Source: Actinocatenispora comari
Lineage (GTDB): Bacteria > Actinomycetota > Actinomycetes > Mycobacteriales > Micromonosporaceae
Length of the DNA: 39,719 nucleotides
Assembly (NCBI RefSeq): GCF_017312725.1
Contig: NZ_BOPO01000074.1
Span: 1 to 39,719 of the forward strand
Direction: 5' to 3'
Part shown: in pieces, positions 6,654 to 14,492 of the stretch
Position numbering within the stretch: the stretch's first letter is position 1
How the letters are laid out: each line of letters begins with the position of its first letter
Notes under the pieces: generated by a model
Database searches by the model: none
What the model was told of the DNA's origin: nothing
Seen by the model: only the letters and a program-made list of their open reading frames with translations
Translations under genes and position numbers: made by a program

Positions 6654-7439
6654 TCAGCCGCGGCCGGGCGGTACCCACCGGGGCGCCCGCTTCTCCCGGA
6701 ACGCGGCGACGCCCTCCCGGCCCTCGGCGGACAGGAAGTAGCCGCCGGACAGCTCCGCCAGCGCGTCGAGTTCGGGCCGGATCGGCGACTCGCCGTGCAG
6801 CAGCGCCTTCGCCCCGGCCAGCGCCCCGGGCGCGCCGCGCACCAGCGCGGCCACGTACCGCTCGACGGTGGCGTCCAGCTCGTCGGCCGGCACTGCGGCG
6901 GTGACCAGGCCCAGCTCCGCGGCCCGGCGGCCGTCGAACGTGTCGCCGGTCAGGTACAGCTCGGCGGCGGCGCGGGACGGCAACCGGCGCAGCACCGGCG
7001 CCGAGATCACCGCCGGGATCACCCCGAGCCGTACCTCGGTGAACGCGAACGTCGCGTCCTGCGCGGCGACGGCCAGGTCGCAGGCCGCGATCAGGCCCAG
7101 CCCGCCGGCCCGGGCCGCCCCGCCGACCCGGGCGACGACCGGCTTCGGTGCGTCCCAGATCGCCGCCAGCAGCGCCGGCATGTCCCCGGCCGGTACCTGG
7201 CCGGCCTCGCGGGCGGCGGCCGTCTCGGCCAGGTCGGCGCCGGCGCAGAACACCCGGCCCACGTGGTCGAGTAGAAGCACCCGTACCGCCTCGTCGGCCA
7301 GGGCGCGGTCGAGGGCGTCGAGCAGTTCGCGGATCAGCCGTCGGGACAGCGCGTTGCGGTTGGCGTCGCTGTCCAGGGTGAGGGTGGCCACACCGTCGGC
7401 CACCGCGTACCGCACCAGCGGTCGGGTGTCATCGGTCAC
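6654..7439 (-). CDS. Enoyl-CoA hydratase/isomerase family protein
   Basis: 261 residues, the usual crotonase length. The oxyanion-hole segments are present: NRNALSRRL near the N terminus, FCAGADLAE (about residues 64-72) and AGGLGLIAACDLAVA (about 112-125). In the latter, the position that holds a catalytic Glu in true hydratases is filled in a region reading ATFAFTEVRLGVIPA; the Glu of FTEVRLG is the second-type catalytic Glu, while the first (normally in the GGG helix) is not evident. It would process CoA thioesters in fatty acid or branched-chain degradation. The GTG start at 7439 has no Shine-Dalgarno but has TAGTCT six bases upstream, consistent with a leaderless transcript. It is divergent from hemW with only 17 bp between start codons. 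Confidence 0.85.
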   Translation of the reverse strand: MTDDTRPLVRYAVADGVATLTLDSDANRNALSRRLIRELLDALDRALADEAVRVLLLDHVGRVFCAGADLAETAAAREAGQVPAGDMPALLAAIWDAPKPVVARVGGAARAGGLGLIAACDLAVAAQDATFAFTEVRLGVIPAVISAPVLRRLPSRAAAELYLTGDTFDGRRAAELGLVTAAVPADELDATVERYVAALVRGAPGALAGAKALLHGESPIRPELDALAELSGGYFLSAEGREGVAAFREKRAPRWVPPGRG

Positions 7440-7456
7440 CGCGTCAGACTAGTGGG
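7440..7456. promoter_or_regulatory. 17-bp divergent promoter with overlapping -10 boxes
   Basis: The whole gap between the GTG of the hydratase gene (minus) and the ATG of hemW (plus) is 17 bases. Plus-strand CAGACT (7445-7450) is six bases before the hemW ATG. Minus-strand TAGTCT (7451-7446) is six bases before the hydratase GTG. The two -10 boxes share five base pairs. Any -35 contacts must lie inside the opposite coding region. Confidence 0.6.
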
Positions 7457-8689
7457 ATGGCCGCAGCTCTCCCGGACGCAGAACCGATGCCCGACGACGG
7501 CGCGCTGCCCGACTCCGCCCTCGCCGGGCGGCGGGAGCGCCCGTTCGGCATCTACGTGCACGTGCCGTTCTGCGCCAGCCGGTGCGGCTACTGCGACTTC
7601 AACACCTACACCGCCGACCAGCTGCCCGGCGCGAGCCGGGACGACTACCCCGACCTGGTACTGGCCGAGCTCGCCCGGGCCCGCCGCGTGCTCGGCGCCG
7701 AACAGACCCCGGTACGGACGGTGTTCTTCGGCGGCGGCACCCCCACCCTGCTGCCGCCCGACGCGCTGGCCCGGATCCTCGCCGGCATCGACGCCACCTT
7801 CGGGCTGGCGCCGGACGCCGAGATCACCACCGAGGCCAACCCCGAGTCGGTGACGCCGGCGTCGCTCGCGGCGCTGCGTCGGGCCGGGTTCACCCGCCTC
7901 TCGCTGGGCATGCAGTCGGCCGCCGAGCACGTGCTCGCCGTCCTGGACCGGCGGCACACGCCGGGCCGCGCGGTGGCCGCCGCCCGCGAGGCCGCCGCGG
8001 CCGGGTTCGAGCACGTCAACCTGGACCTGATCTACGGCACGCCGGGGGAGACCGCCGACGACTGGGAGGCGAGCCTGGACGCGGTGCTCGCCGCGGTCGC
8101 CGACGGCGTGGTCGACCACGTCTCGGCGTACTCGCTGATCGTCGAGGACGGCACCCGGCTCGCCGCCCGGATCACGCGCGGCGAGCTGCCGATGCCGTCC
8201 GACGACGTCGCCGCCGACCGCTACCTCGCCGCCGAGCGGCGGCTCACCGACGCCGGCCTGAGCTGGTACGAGGTGTCGAACTGGGCGGCGGACGACGCGG
8301 CCCGCTGCCGGCACAACCTGCTCTACTGGACCGGCGGCGACTGGTGGGGCCTGGGCCCCGGCGCGCACAGCCACATCGGCGGGGTGCGCTGGTGGAACCT
8401 CAAGCACCCCAGCCGGTACGCGCAGCGGCTGGCCGCCGGGCTGTCCCCGGGTGCCGGCCGGGAGATCCTCACCGCCGACGAGCGGCACACCGAGGACGTG
8501 CTGCTCGCCACCCGGTTGCGCACCGGCCTGGACCTGTCCGTACTGCCCGGGCCGGCGGTCGCCGCCGCCCACCGTGCCGCCGCCGACGGCCTGCTGGCCC
8601 CCGCCGACCTCGCCGCCGGCCGCGCGGTGCTCACCCTCGACGGCCGGCTGCTCGCCGACGCCGTGGTCCGTGACCTGCTCCCGGACTGA
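7457..8689 (+). CDS. hemW: HemW, radical-SAM heme chaperone (formerly HemN-like)
   Basis: 410 residues. The radical-SAM cluster motif is Cys39-x3-Cys43-x2-Cys46 in CASRCGYCDF. The residue two after the last Cys is Phe, not Cys, which separates HemW from the coproporphyrinogen dehydrogenase HemN (CxxxCxxCxC). Further marks are FFGGGTPTLL, ITTEANPESV, RLSLGMQS, NLDLIYGTPGET and the C-terminal HemW domain with YEVSNWA and GLGPGAHSH. The protein binds a 4Fe-4S cluster and SAM and is thought to transfer heme to respiratory proteins. In many actinobacteria, as here, hemW precedes hrcA. ATG 7457 is placed by the CAGACT box six bases upstream. Confidence 0.95.
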   Translation: MAAALPDAEPMPDDGALPDSALAGRRERPFGIYVHVPFCASRCGYCDFNTYTADQLPGASRDDYPDLVLAELARARRVLGAEQTPVRTVFFGGGTPTLLPPDALARILAGIDATFGLAPDAEITTEANPESVTPASLAALRRAGFTRLSLGMQSAAEHVLAVLDRRHTPGRAVAAAREAAAAGFEHVNLDLIYGTPGETADDWEASLDAVLAAVADGVVDHVSAYSLIVEDGTRLAARITRGELPMPSDDVAADRYLAAERRLTDAGLSWYEVSNWAADDAARCRHNLLYWTGGDWWGLGPGAHSHIGGVRWWNLKHPSRYAQRLAAGLSPGAGREILTADERHTEDVLLATRLRTGLDLSVLPGPAVAAAHRAAADGLLAPADLAAGRAVLTLDGRLLADAVVRDLLPD

Positions 8690-8692
8690 CGG

Positions 8693-9085
8693 CTACTTCA
8701 CCAGCGGGTAGGACAGCGGGTGCCGGTAGCACTCGCCGTTGTTGGCCTTGACCAGGGCGATGATGTTGAACACGAACGGCACCACCGGGATCAGCCGCAG
8801 CAGCCACGGTAACGGCCACAGGTGGACGAACCCGGCGCAGCCGGCGATGATCACCGCGATCAGGTCGATGATCGCCCAGGTCAGGTTGAAGTTGAGGGCG
8901 GAGACGGCGTGCGCGCGCAGCTTCGGCGACGTGTCGCCCTTGCTGAGCAGGGTGACCAGCGGGGCGACCCAGCCGAGCAGCCCGCCGAAGAAGATCCCGA
9001 CCGCGGCGAGGGCGTGCGTGAGCACCGCCCAGTTGCGCTGTTCGGTGCTGTCGTAGCCGGGCGGGGCGGGGGATGGTCCGGTCAT
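8693..9085 (-). CDS. Small DUF4870 (Tic20-like) membrane protein
   Basis: 130 residues. A short polar N terminus (PGYDSTEQRNWAVLTHAL) leads into three hydrophobic segments: VGIFFGGLLGWVAPLVTLL (about 29-47), NLTWAIIDLIAVIIAGCAGF (about 67-86) and WLLRLIPVVPFVFNIIALV (about 95-113). The pattern STEQRNWA...LTH and SPKLRAHAVSALNF is characteristic of DUF4870/Tic20-like proteins found widely next to hemW/hrcA in actinobacteria. Function is unknown. The 3-prime end lies three bases from the convergent hemW stop. ATG 9085 has TACCGT six bases upstream (9097-9092), again a leaderless pattern. Confidence 0.85.
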   Translation of the reverse strand: MTGPSPAPPGYDSTEQRNWAVLTHALAAVGIFFGGLLGWVAPLVTLLSKGDTSPKLRAHAVSALNFNLTWAIIDLIAVIIAGCAGFVHLWPLPWLLRLIPVVPFVFNIIALVKANNGECYRHPLSYPLVK

Positions 9086-9091
9086 GCGGAC

Positions 9092-9097
9092 ACGGTA
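9092..9097 (-). promoter_or_regulatory. -10 box of a leaderless promoter for the DUF4870 gene
   Basis: On the minus strand TACCGT is followed by GTCCGC and the ATG at 9085, a six-base gap without a Shine-Dalgarno sequence. Confidence 0.45.
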
Positions 9098-9182
9098 CGC
9101 AACTGCCGGGTGGTGCGGTATCGCACCGGGCGGGAAGATCGACGCCAAGATCGGTAACGAGCGGCTCGGGCCGTCGGGGTCG

Positions 9183-9213
9183 TAGACTGGCACTCGTTGG
9201 TCAGGAGTGCCAG
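9183..9213 (+). promoter_or_regulatory. hrcA promoter -10 box overlapped by a CIRCE operator
   Basis: CTGGCACTC (9187-9195), a nine-base spacer, and GAGTGCCAG (9205-9213) form a perfect 9-9-9 inverted repeat. This is the CIRCE element, the HrcA binding site, whose consensus is TTAGCACTC-N9-GAGTGCTAA; the outer positions differ symmetrically. TAGACT (9183-9188) is the likely -10 box and overlaps the left arm, so bound HrcA would cover the transcription start. The leader to the hrcA GTG is about 50 bases. Confidence 0.92.
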
Positions 9214-9247
9214 TGTGACGTGGCCGGGTTTGCGGGAGGTGGTCGCT

Positions 9248-10273
9248 GTGAGTCTCGACGAGCGCAAGTTGGAGGTTCTTCGCGCGATCGTCGAGGACTA
9301 CATCGCCACCCAGGAGCCGGTCGGCAGCAAGAGCCTCGTCGAGCGGCACCAGCTGCGCGTCTCCTCCGCCACGGTGCGTAACGACATGGCGGCACTGGAA
9401 GACGAGGGATACATCCACCAGCCGCACACCAGCGCCGGCCGGGTGCCCACCGACAAGGGCTACCGGTTGTTCGTCGACCGGCTGTCGACCGTCAAGCCGC
9501 TGTCGCCGGCCGAGCGCCGGGCGATCCAGCGACTGCTGTCCGGCGCGGTCGACCTGGACGACATCGTGCACCGCACGGTGCGGCTGCTCGCCCAGCTGAC
9601 CCGGCAGGTCGCGGTCGTGCAGTACCCGAGCCTGGCCCGCAGCACCGTGCGGCACCTGGAGCTGGTGATGCTCACCCCGACCCGGCTGATGCTGGTGATG
9701 ATCACCAACACCGGCCGGGTGGAGCAGCGGCTGGTCGACATGCCCCTCCCGCTCGACGAGGACGACGTGCTCGACCTCCGCTCCAAGATCAACGACAAGC
9801 TGGCCGGCTGCCTGCTCTCCGACAGCCCGGTGCTGATCGAGACGCTGGTCGAGGAGACGGCGCAGCCGATGCGGCCGGCGATGGCGACCCTGTCCAACGT
9901 GCTGCTGGACACGCTGATCGAGCGCCGCGAGGAGCGCATCTCGCTCGCCGGCACCGCCAACCTCGCCCGCGGAACCGCGCTGGACTTCCCCGGCTCGTTC
10001 GGCGGCGTGCTGGAGGCGCTGGAAGAGGAGGTCGTGCTGCTCAAGCTGATCGGCGAGGTGGAATCGCCGACCACGCTGCGCATCCGCATCGGCGACGAGA
10101 ACGAGTTCGAGGGGCTGCGCACGACCTCGGTGGTCAGCACCGGCTACGGCCCGGGGGCCGTGGTGGTCGGCGGCCTCGGGGTGCTCGGCCCGACCAGGAT
10201 GGACTACCCCGGCACGATCGCGGCGGTGCGCGCCGTGGCACGCTACGTCGGCGAACTGCTGGCGCAGAACTAG
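9248..10273 (+). CDS. hrcA: HrcA, heat-inducible transcription repressor
   Basis: 341 residues, the family length. The N-terminal winged helix ([17 protein letters not shown], then [19 protein letters not shown], then the wing [14 protein letters not shown]) is diagnostic, followed by the GAF-like dimer domain ([20 protein letters not shown]) and the C-terminal [18 protein letters not shown] / [20 protein letters not shown]. HrcA blocks chaperone genes by binding CIRCE at low temperature and needs GroEL for its active state. GTG 9248 is preceded by GGGAGG (9234-9239); upstream codons overlap the operator. The CIRCE copy just upstream means this operon is autoregulated. dnaJ follows after 80 bases. 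Confidence 0.97.
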   Translation: MSLDERKLEVLRAIVEDYIATQEPVGSKSLVERHQLRVSSATVRNDMAALEDEGYIHQPHTSAGRVPTDKGYRLFVDRLSTVKPLSPAERRAIQRLLSGAVDLDDIVHRTVRLLAQLTRQVAVVQYPSLARSTVRHLELVMLTPTRLMLVMITNTGRVEQRLVDMPLPLDEDDVLDLRSKINDKLAGCLLSDSPVLIETLVEETAQPMRPAMATLSNVLLDTLIERREERISLAGTANLARGTALDFPGSFGGVLEALEEEVVLLKLIGEVESPTTLRIRIGDENEFEGLRTTSVVSTGYGPGAVVVGGLGVLGPTRMDYPGTIAAVRAVARYVGELLAQN

Positions 10274-10353
10274 CCGGCGAACGCTGGCGCGAAACCAGGC
10301 CCCCGCACCCCGGGCCGCCTACCGATACGACACGAAGGACACAGGACACCGCA

Positions 10354-11496
10354 GTGGCCAAGGACTACTACGCGATCCTCGGCGTGGGCCGCGAGGCCAC
10401 GCCGGACGAGATCAAGCGGGCGTACCGGAAGCTTGCGCGCCAGTACCACCCGGACGTCAACTCCGAGCCGGACGCGCAGGACCGGTTCAAGGAGATCAAC
10501 GCCGCCTACGAGGTGCTGTCCGACCCGCAGAAGCGGCAGATGGTCGACATGGGCGCCGACCCCCTCGCCCCCGGCGGCGGTGGGCCCGGCCCCGGCGGTC
10601 CGGGCGGACCGTTCGTCGGCTTCCAGGACATCATGGACGCGTTCTTCGGCGGTGCCGCCGGCGGCGCGAGCCGCGGCCCCCGGCCGCGTACCCGACCCGG
10701 CTCCGACGCGCTGATCCGGCTCGACCTGGATCTGGAGGAGACCGCGTTCGGCATCGAGGCGCCGCTGACCGTGGACACCGCCGCGGTCTGCGAGACCTGC
10801 CACGGCGAGGGCACCGCACCCGGTACCCACCCGGCCACCTGCGACATGTGCGGCGGCTCCGGTGAGGTGCAGAGCGTGCAGCGCACCTTCCTCGGCCAGG
10901 TGATGACCACCCGCCCGTGCGGCAACTGCCAGGGCTTCGGCACCGTCATCCCGAACCCGTGCCCCACCTGCGGCGGCGACGGCCGGGTGCAGACCCGGCG
11001 GACGGTGACGGTCAAGATCCCCGCCGGCATCGAGGACGGGATGCGCATCCGGCTCGCCGGCCAGGGTGAGGTCGGCCCCGGTGGCGGCCCGCCCGGCGAC
11101 CTGTACGTGGAGATCCACGAGCGCTCCCACGACGTGTTCAGCCGCAAGGGCGAGGACCTGCACTGCCGGGTCGTGCTGCCGATGACCGCGGCCGCGCTGG
11201 GCACCCAGATGACGCTCAAGTCGCTGGACGGCGAGGAGAACGTCGAGGTCAAGCCCGGCACCCAGCCCGGCGCCACCATCAAGATCAAGAGCAAGGGCGT
11301 GCCCCGGCTGCGCGGCGGCGGCCGCGGCGACCTGTTCGTCCACCTGGACGTCAAGACACCGACCCGGCTCGACGCCGAGCAGGAGAAGCTGCTCAAGGAG
11401 CTGTCCAAGCTGCGCGGCGAGGAGACCATCGAACCGGCCCGGCCCGGCGGCGGCTTCTTCTCCCGGATGCGCGACGCGTTCAACGGGCACGCCTGA
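10354..11496 (+). CDS. dnaJ: DnaJ co-chaperone (dnaJ2 paralogue)
   Basis: 380 residues in standard type I order: J domain (1-66) with the His32-Pro33-Asp34 motif that triggers DnaK ATPase; a short Gly/Pro-rich linker with a FMDAFFGG-like segment; four zinc-binding repeats (CETCHGEG, CDMCGGSG, CGNCQGFG, CPTCGGDG); and the C-terminal substrate-binding barrel with RIRLAGQGEVG and GDLYVEI. The zinc repeats are intact. Placement directly after hrcA marks it as the DnaJ2 paralogue (Rv2373c type), not the copy in the dnaK operon. GTG 10354 is used, with ACAGGA upstream. It is likely heat-induced through the CIRCE element at 9187-9213. Confidence 0.97.
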   Translation: MAKDYYAILGVGREATPDEIKRAYRKLARQYHPDVNSEPDAQDRFKEINAAYEVLSDPQKRQMVDMGADPLAPGGGGPGPGGPGGPFVGFQDIMDAFFGGAAGGASRGPRPRTRPGSDALIRLDLDLEETAFGIEAPLTVDTAAVCETCHGEGTAPGTHPATCDMCGGSGEVQSVQRTFLGQVMTTRPCGNCQGFGTVIPNPCPTCGGDGRVQTRRTVTVKIPAGIEDGMRIRLAGQGEVGPGGGPPGDLYVEIHERSHDVFSRKGEDLHCRVVLPMTAAALGTQMTLKSLDGEENVEVKPGTQPGATIKIKSKGVPRLRGGGRGDLFVHLDVKTPTRLDAEQEKLLKELSKLRGEETIEPARPGGGFFSRMRDAFNGHA

Positions 11497-11575
11497 CCGC
11501 CGTGCCGACCCCGATCCCCGCGCCGGCCGCCGCGGTCGCGTCGAACCCGGTCGCGGCGCACCGCCGGGGCCCGCG

Positions 11576-12304
11576 GTGACCGACGCGCTGTTCCTGGTGC
11601 CGTCGGTGCCCGAGTCCGGCAGCTACCGGCTGGACGGCGCCGAGGGCCACCACGCCGCCGACGTGGTACGGCTGCGGGTCGGCGAGACGCTGCGGCTCGG
11701 GGACGGCGCCGGCACGGTCGCCGACTGCGTCGTGTCCGCCGTGGCCAAGGGCGTGCTCGACGTCGAGGTCACCCGCCACCAGCGGCTACCGGCCCGCGAA
11801 CCGCGGCTGGTCGTGGCGCAGGCGCTCGCCAAGGGCGACCGGGGCGAGCTCGCCGTCCAGGCGATGACCGAGGTCGGCGTGGACGAGATCGTGCCCTGGC
11901 AGGCGGCCCGGTCGGTGGCGCGCTGGCAGGGCGAGCGCGGCGCGCGCTCGCTCGAGCGCTGGCGGGCCACCGCGCGAGAGGCGGCCAAGCAGTCCCGCCG
12001 GGCCTGGCTGCCCACCGTGGCCGACCCGGTCGGTACCGCCGCGCTCGCCGGGCGTCTCGCCGGGGCCGCGGCGTACGTGCTGCACGAGGACGCGGACACG
12101 CCGCTCGCCACCGCGCCGCTGCCGTCGACCGGCACCGTACTGCTGGTGGTCGGGCCGGAGGGCGGCGTCGCCCCGGAGGAACTCGCCGCCTTCGTGGCCG
12201 CCGGCGCCACCCCGGTGCGCCTCGGCCCCGAGGTGCTGCGTACCTCCACCGCCGGTGTCGCCGCCCTCGCCGTCCTCTCCGCCGCCACCGGCCGCTGGCA
12301 CTGA
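11576..12304 (+). CDS. rsmE: RsmE, 16S rRNA m3U1498 methyltransferase
   Basis: 242 residues. The N-terminal PUA-like domain (EGHHAADVVRLRVGETLRLGDG) precedes a SPOUT methyltransferase domain with the trefoil-knot SAM site: VVAQALAKGDRGELAVQAMTE-like segment, AAKQSRRAWLP, LLVVGPEGGVAPEEL and the C-terminal LGPEVLRTSTAGVAAL. It methylates N3 of U1498 in 16S rRNA of the 30S subunit. It keeps the mycobacterial order (Rv2372c follows dnaJ2). GTG 11576 is the first good start, 79 bases after dnaJ. The stop codon lies within the first unit of a 16-bp tandem repeat. Confidence 0.95.
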   Translation: MTDALFLVPSVPESGSYRLDGAEGHHAADVVRLRVGETLRLGDGAGTVADCVVSAVAKGVLDVEVTRHQRLPAREPRLVVAQALAKGDRGELAVQAMTEVGVDEIVPWQAARSVARWQGERGARSLERWRATAREAAKQSRRAWLPTVADPVGTAALAGRLAGAAAYVLHEDADTPLATAPLPSTGTVLLVVGPEGGVAPEELAAFVAAGATPVRLGPEVLRTSTAGVAALAVLSAATGRWH

Positions 12305-12363
12305 CCCCCGGTGACCGCTGACCCCGGTGACTGCTGACCCCGGTGACTGCTGACCCCGGTGAC
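12301..12363. repeat. 16-bp tandem repeat after rsmE, about four copies
   Basis: The unit CTGACCCCGGTGACTG occurs exactly at 12318-12333 and 12334-12349. A 17-base variant with an extra C and an ACCG ending precedes it (12301-12317), and a partial copy follows (12350-12363). The first unit overlaps the rsmE stop codon. Units keep the rsmE stop (CTGA) in register, so copy-number change would not alter the protein. A slippage origin is likely; it could also affect termination between rsmE and the HIT gene. Confidence 0.9.
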
Positions 12364-12393
12364 CTGGTGCGGGACCCGGCGCCGGCCGCGGCC

Positions 12394-12399
12394 TAGGAT
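12394..12399 (+). promoter_or_regulatory. -10 box of a leaderless promoter for the HIT gene
   Basis: TAGGAT ends six bases before GTG 12406 and no Shine-Dalgarno sequence lies between. The HIT gene therefore has its own promoter within the rsmE-phoH region. Confidence 0.55.
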
Positions 12400-12405
12400 G
12401 CAACC

Positions 12406-12750
12406 GTGACGGACTGTCTGTTCTGCAAGATCGTGGCGGGGGAGATCCCGGCGAAGATCGTCGACGACGCCGGGCGCACGCTGGCGTTCGCCGACATCGA
12501 GCCGCAGGCGCCGACGCACGTGCTGGTGATCACCAAGGAGCACCACCGCAACGCCGCCGAGGCCGCCGCGGCCGACCCGACGCTGGTGGGCGAGATCGTC
12601 ACGACCGCGCACCGGGTGGCGCAGGCGGCCGGCGTGGCCGAGTCCGGCTACCGGCTGGTGTTCAACACCGGGCCGGACGCCAACCAGACCGTGCCGCACG
12701 TGCACTGCCACGTCCTCGGCGGCCGCACGATGACCTGGCCGCCCGGCTAG
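12406..12750 (+). CDS. HIT-family (HINT-like) purine nucleoside phosphoramidase
   Basis: 114 residues, typical of bacterial HINT proteins. It begins with the conserved CLFCKIVAGEIPAKIV and ends with the histidine triad HVHCHVLGG, in which the central His is the nucleophile. AFADIEPQAPTHVLVITKEHH and FNTGPDANQTVPH are the other family blocks. The enzyme cleaves AMP from phosphoramidates such as adenosine 5-prime monophosphoramidate or aminoacyl adenylates. A HIT gene sits between rsmE and phoH in many actinobacteria. GTG 12406 is fixed by the leaderless promoter six bases upstream. Confidence 0.93.
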   Translation: MTDCLFCKIVAGEIPAKIVDDAGRTLAFADIEPQAPTHVLVITKEHHRNAAEAAAADPTLVGEIVTTAHRVAQAAGVAESGYRLVFNTGPDANQTVPHVHCHVLGGRTMTWPPG

Positions 12751-12869
12751 ACGACCCCGGCCGCCGTGGCCACCGAGCCGGGCCGCCCGCCGACCCCGGC
12801 CGCAGCAGCACGGGTACCGGCGGCCCTGCCGCTCGGGCCGGATTCCCCTTGTCGAGATGGAGCAGCAGC

Positions 12870-14267
12870 GTGAGTTCAACCGATCAGCGGGCGACGCCGG
12901 CCGACGTCGCCCGGTACTACGAGCGGACGGTGCGGCGCGCCCAGCGCACCGCGCGGGTGCCCGCGGTACAGGTCGCGCTGCACCGCGCTGACCGTCCACT
13001 GTGGACGTTCGAGGTGGGCGAGGCCGGCAACGGGGTCACCCTCGACGCTGACACCCAGTTCCGGATCGGCTCGATCACCAAGACCTTCACCGCCGTACTG
13101 ATCCTGCAGTGCCGCGACGACGGCCTGCTCGACCTCGACGACCCGGTCTCGGCGCACCTGTCCGTCCCGGCGCACGGTGACCTGACCGTCCGCCGGCTGC
13201 TCAGCCACACCGCCGGCCTGCAACGCGAACCGTACGGCGACATCTGGGACACCCTCGCCGTCCCCAGCCTGGCCGAGACGCTCGCCGGGCTGGAGCAGGC
13301 CGAGCGGATCCTGCCGCCCGGCCGCCGGTTCCACTACTCGAACCTGGCGTTCGCGCTGCTCGGCCACCTCGCCGCGGCCAAGCGCGGCGGCAGCTGGGCC
13401 GAGGTGCTCGCCGACCGCATCCTCACCCCGCTCGACCTGCCGCTGACCCTGTCGCCCGGGCCCAACGCCGCGACCGGCTACCTGGTCGACGCCTGGTCCG
13501 ACCACGCCCGCCCGGAACCGCGTACCGACCTCGGTGGCGTCGCGCCCGCAGCGCAACTGTGGGGTACCGCCGCGCAGCTGGCCCGGTGGGGCGCGTTCCT
13601 CGCCGACCCGGCCGCGATCGACCCGAACGGCAAGGTGCTCAGCGCCGACACCCTGGTCGAGATGCGACACCCGACCGTGCTGCGCGACGAGCAGGTGTGG
13701 ACCGCCGGCTGGGGCCTCGGCCTGATCGTCCGGCCCGGCCGCGACCGCGGTACCGACGTCGGCCACGGCGGCGCCATGCCCGGTTTCCTCGCCGAGACCT
13801 ACGGCCGGGTGCCCGGCACCGACGACGACGTGCCCGGTGCCTTCGCCGCCGCCGTACTGCTGTCCGCCGGCAACGGTGACCGCGCCCTCGGCCTGTCCAC
13901 CACGCTGCTGGACGCCGCGGTCGAGCGCGACCCGGCCGACATCCAGCCGTGGCGCATCGGCAGCCCGGTACCGGAGGAGTGGGCCGGCCTGCTCGGGCAC
14001 TGGTGGGGCGAGGGCTTCGAGTACGTGTTCCGCTGGCGCGACGGGCACCTGGAGGCCAGCGGCGCGGACGATGCGCCCGGGGTACCGCCGGCGGTGTTCG
14101 GGATCGAGGGGCCCGACCTGCTGCGTTCGGTGTCCGGACGCGAGATCGGCGAGCCGCTGCGGCTGACCCGTGACGAGCAGGGCCGGATCGTGCGGCTGCA
14201 CTGGGCGACGTACCGGTTCACCCGGGAGCAGCAGACCTTCGACGGCGTCTGGGCGAGCCGCCCCTGA
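12870..14267 (+). CDS. Serine hydrolase of the class C beta-lactamase/penicillin-binding family
   Basis: 465 residues. The catalytic motif SxxK is SITK in FRIGSITKTFTAV (about residue 68), the second motif is YSN in HYSNLAFALLGHL, and the third is HGG in DVGHGGAMPGFLAE. All three active-site elements are therefore present. No signal peptide is visible, which is unusual for a cell-wall or beta-lactam enzyme and fits an esterase or peptidase acting inside the cell. The last 120 residues form an extra beta-rich domain (WAGLLGHWWGEGFEYVFRWRDGHLEA), as in several EstB/D-aminopeptidase-like proteins. GTG 12870 follows GAGCAGCAGC, a weak ribosome site. The gene is not part of the conserved mycobacterial order, so it was inserted between the HIT and phoH genes. 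Confidence 0.85.
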   Translation: MSSTDQRATPADVARYYERTVRRAQRTARVPAVQVALHRADRPLWTFEVGEAGNGVTLDADTQFRIGSITKTFTAVLILQCRDDGLLDLDDPVSAHLSVPAHGDLTVRRLLSHTAGLQREPYGDIWDTLAVPSLAETLAGLEQAERILPPGRRFHYSNLAFALLGHLAAAKRGGSWAEVLADRILTPLDLPLTLSPGPNAATGYLVDAWSDHARPEPRTDLGGVAPAAQLWGTAAQLARWGAFLADPAAIDPNGKVLSADTLVEMRHPTVLRDEQVWTAGWGLGLIVRPGRDRGTDVGHGGAMPGFLAETYGRVPGTDDDVPGAFAAAVLLSAGNGDRALGLSTTLLDAAVERDPADIQPWRIGSPVPEEWAGLLGHWWGEGFEYVFRWRDGHLEASGADDAPGVPPAVFGIEGPDLLRSVSGREIGEPLRLTRDEQGRIVRLHWATYRFTREQQTFDGVWASRP

Positions 14268-14433
14268 CCTGCGCCGGTACGGCCGCACCCGGCAGGCCTC
14301 GCTCCAACGGGGGCTCGACAGCCGTTGCCGTGGGCGCACGAACCTGCCGACCTGGCCAGACCTTTCTGGCGATCCGGTCGGTATCCGGGCAAAACGCGCC
14401 GGAAACGCGGCGCGGCCCGGGCGCCCCGGCGGA

Positions 14434-14439
14434 TACGAT
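14434..14439 (+). promoter_or_regulatory. Candidate -10 box for the phoH-ybeY-era operon
   Basis: TACGAT lies in the 225-bp gap before phoH, about 55 bases upstream of ATG 14493. No clear -35 box was found. GGAGG follows at 14466-14470. Confidence 0.4.
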
Positions 14440-14492
14440 GGTCACCAACAGCCACCGAGACGTCTGGAGGCATGGCCCGCAGCGGCCAACCC

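Noticed and set aside
12301-12363. CRISPR or attachment site
   Set aside because: The 16-bp units are contiguous with no spacers, and no integrase or tRNA end is present.
12994-13006. GTCCACTGTGGAC palindrome as a second copy of the 1500-1538 element
   Set aside because: It lies inside the serine hydrolase coding sequence and encodes a normal strand, with no partner arm.
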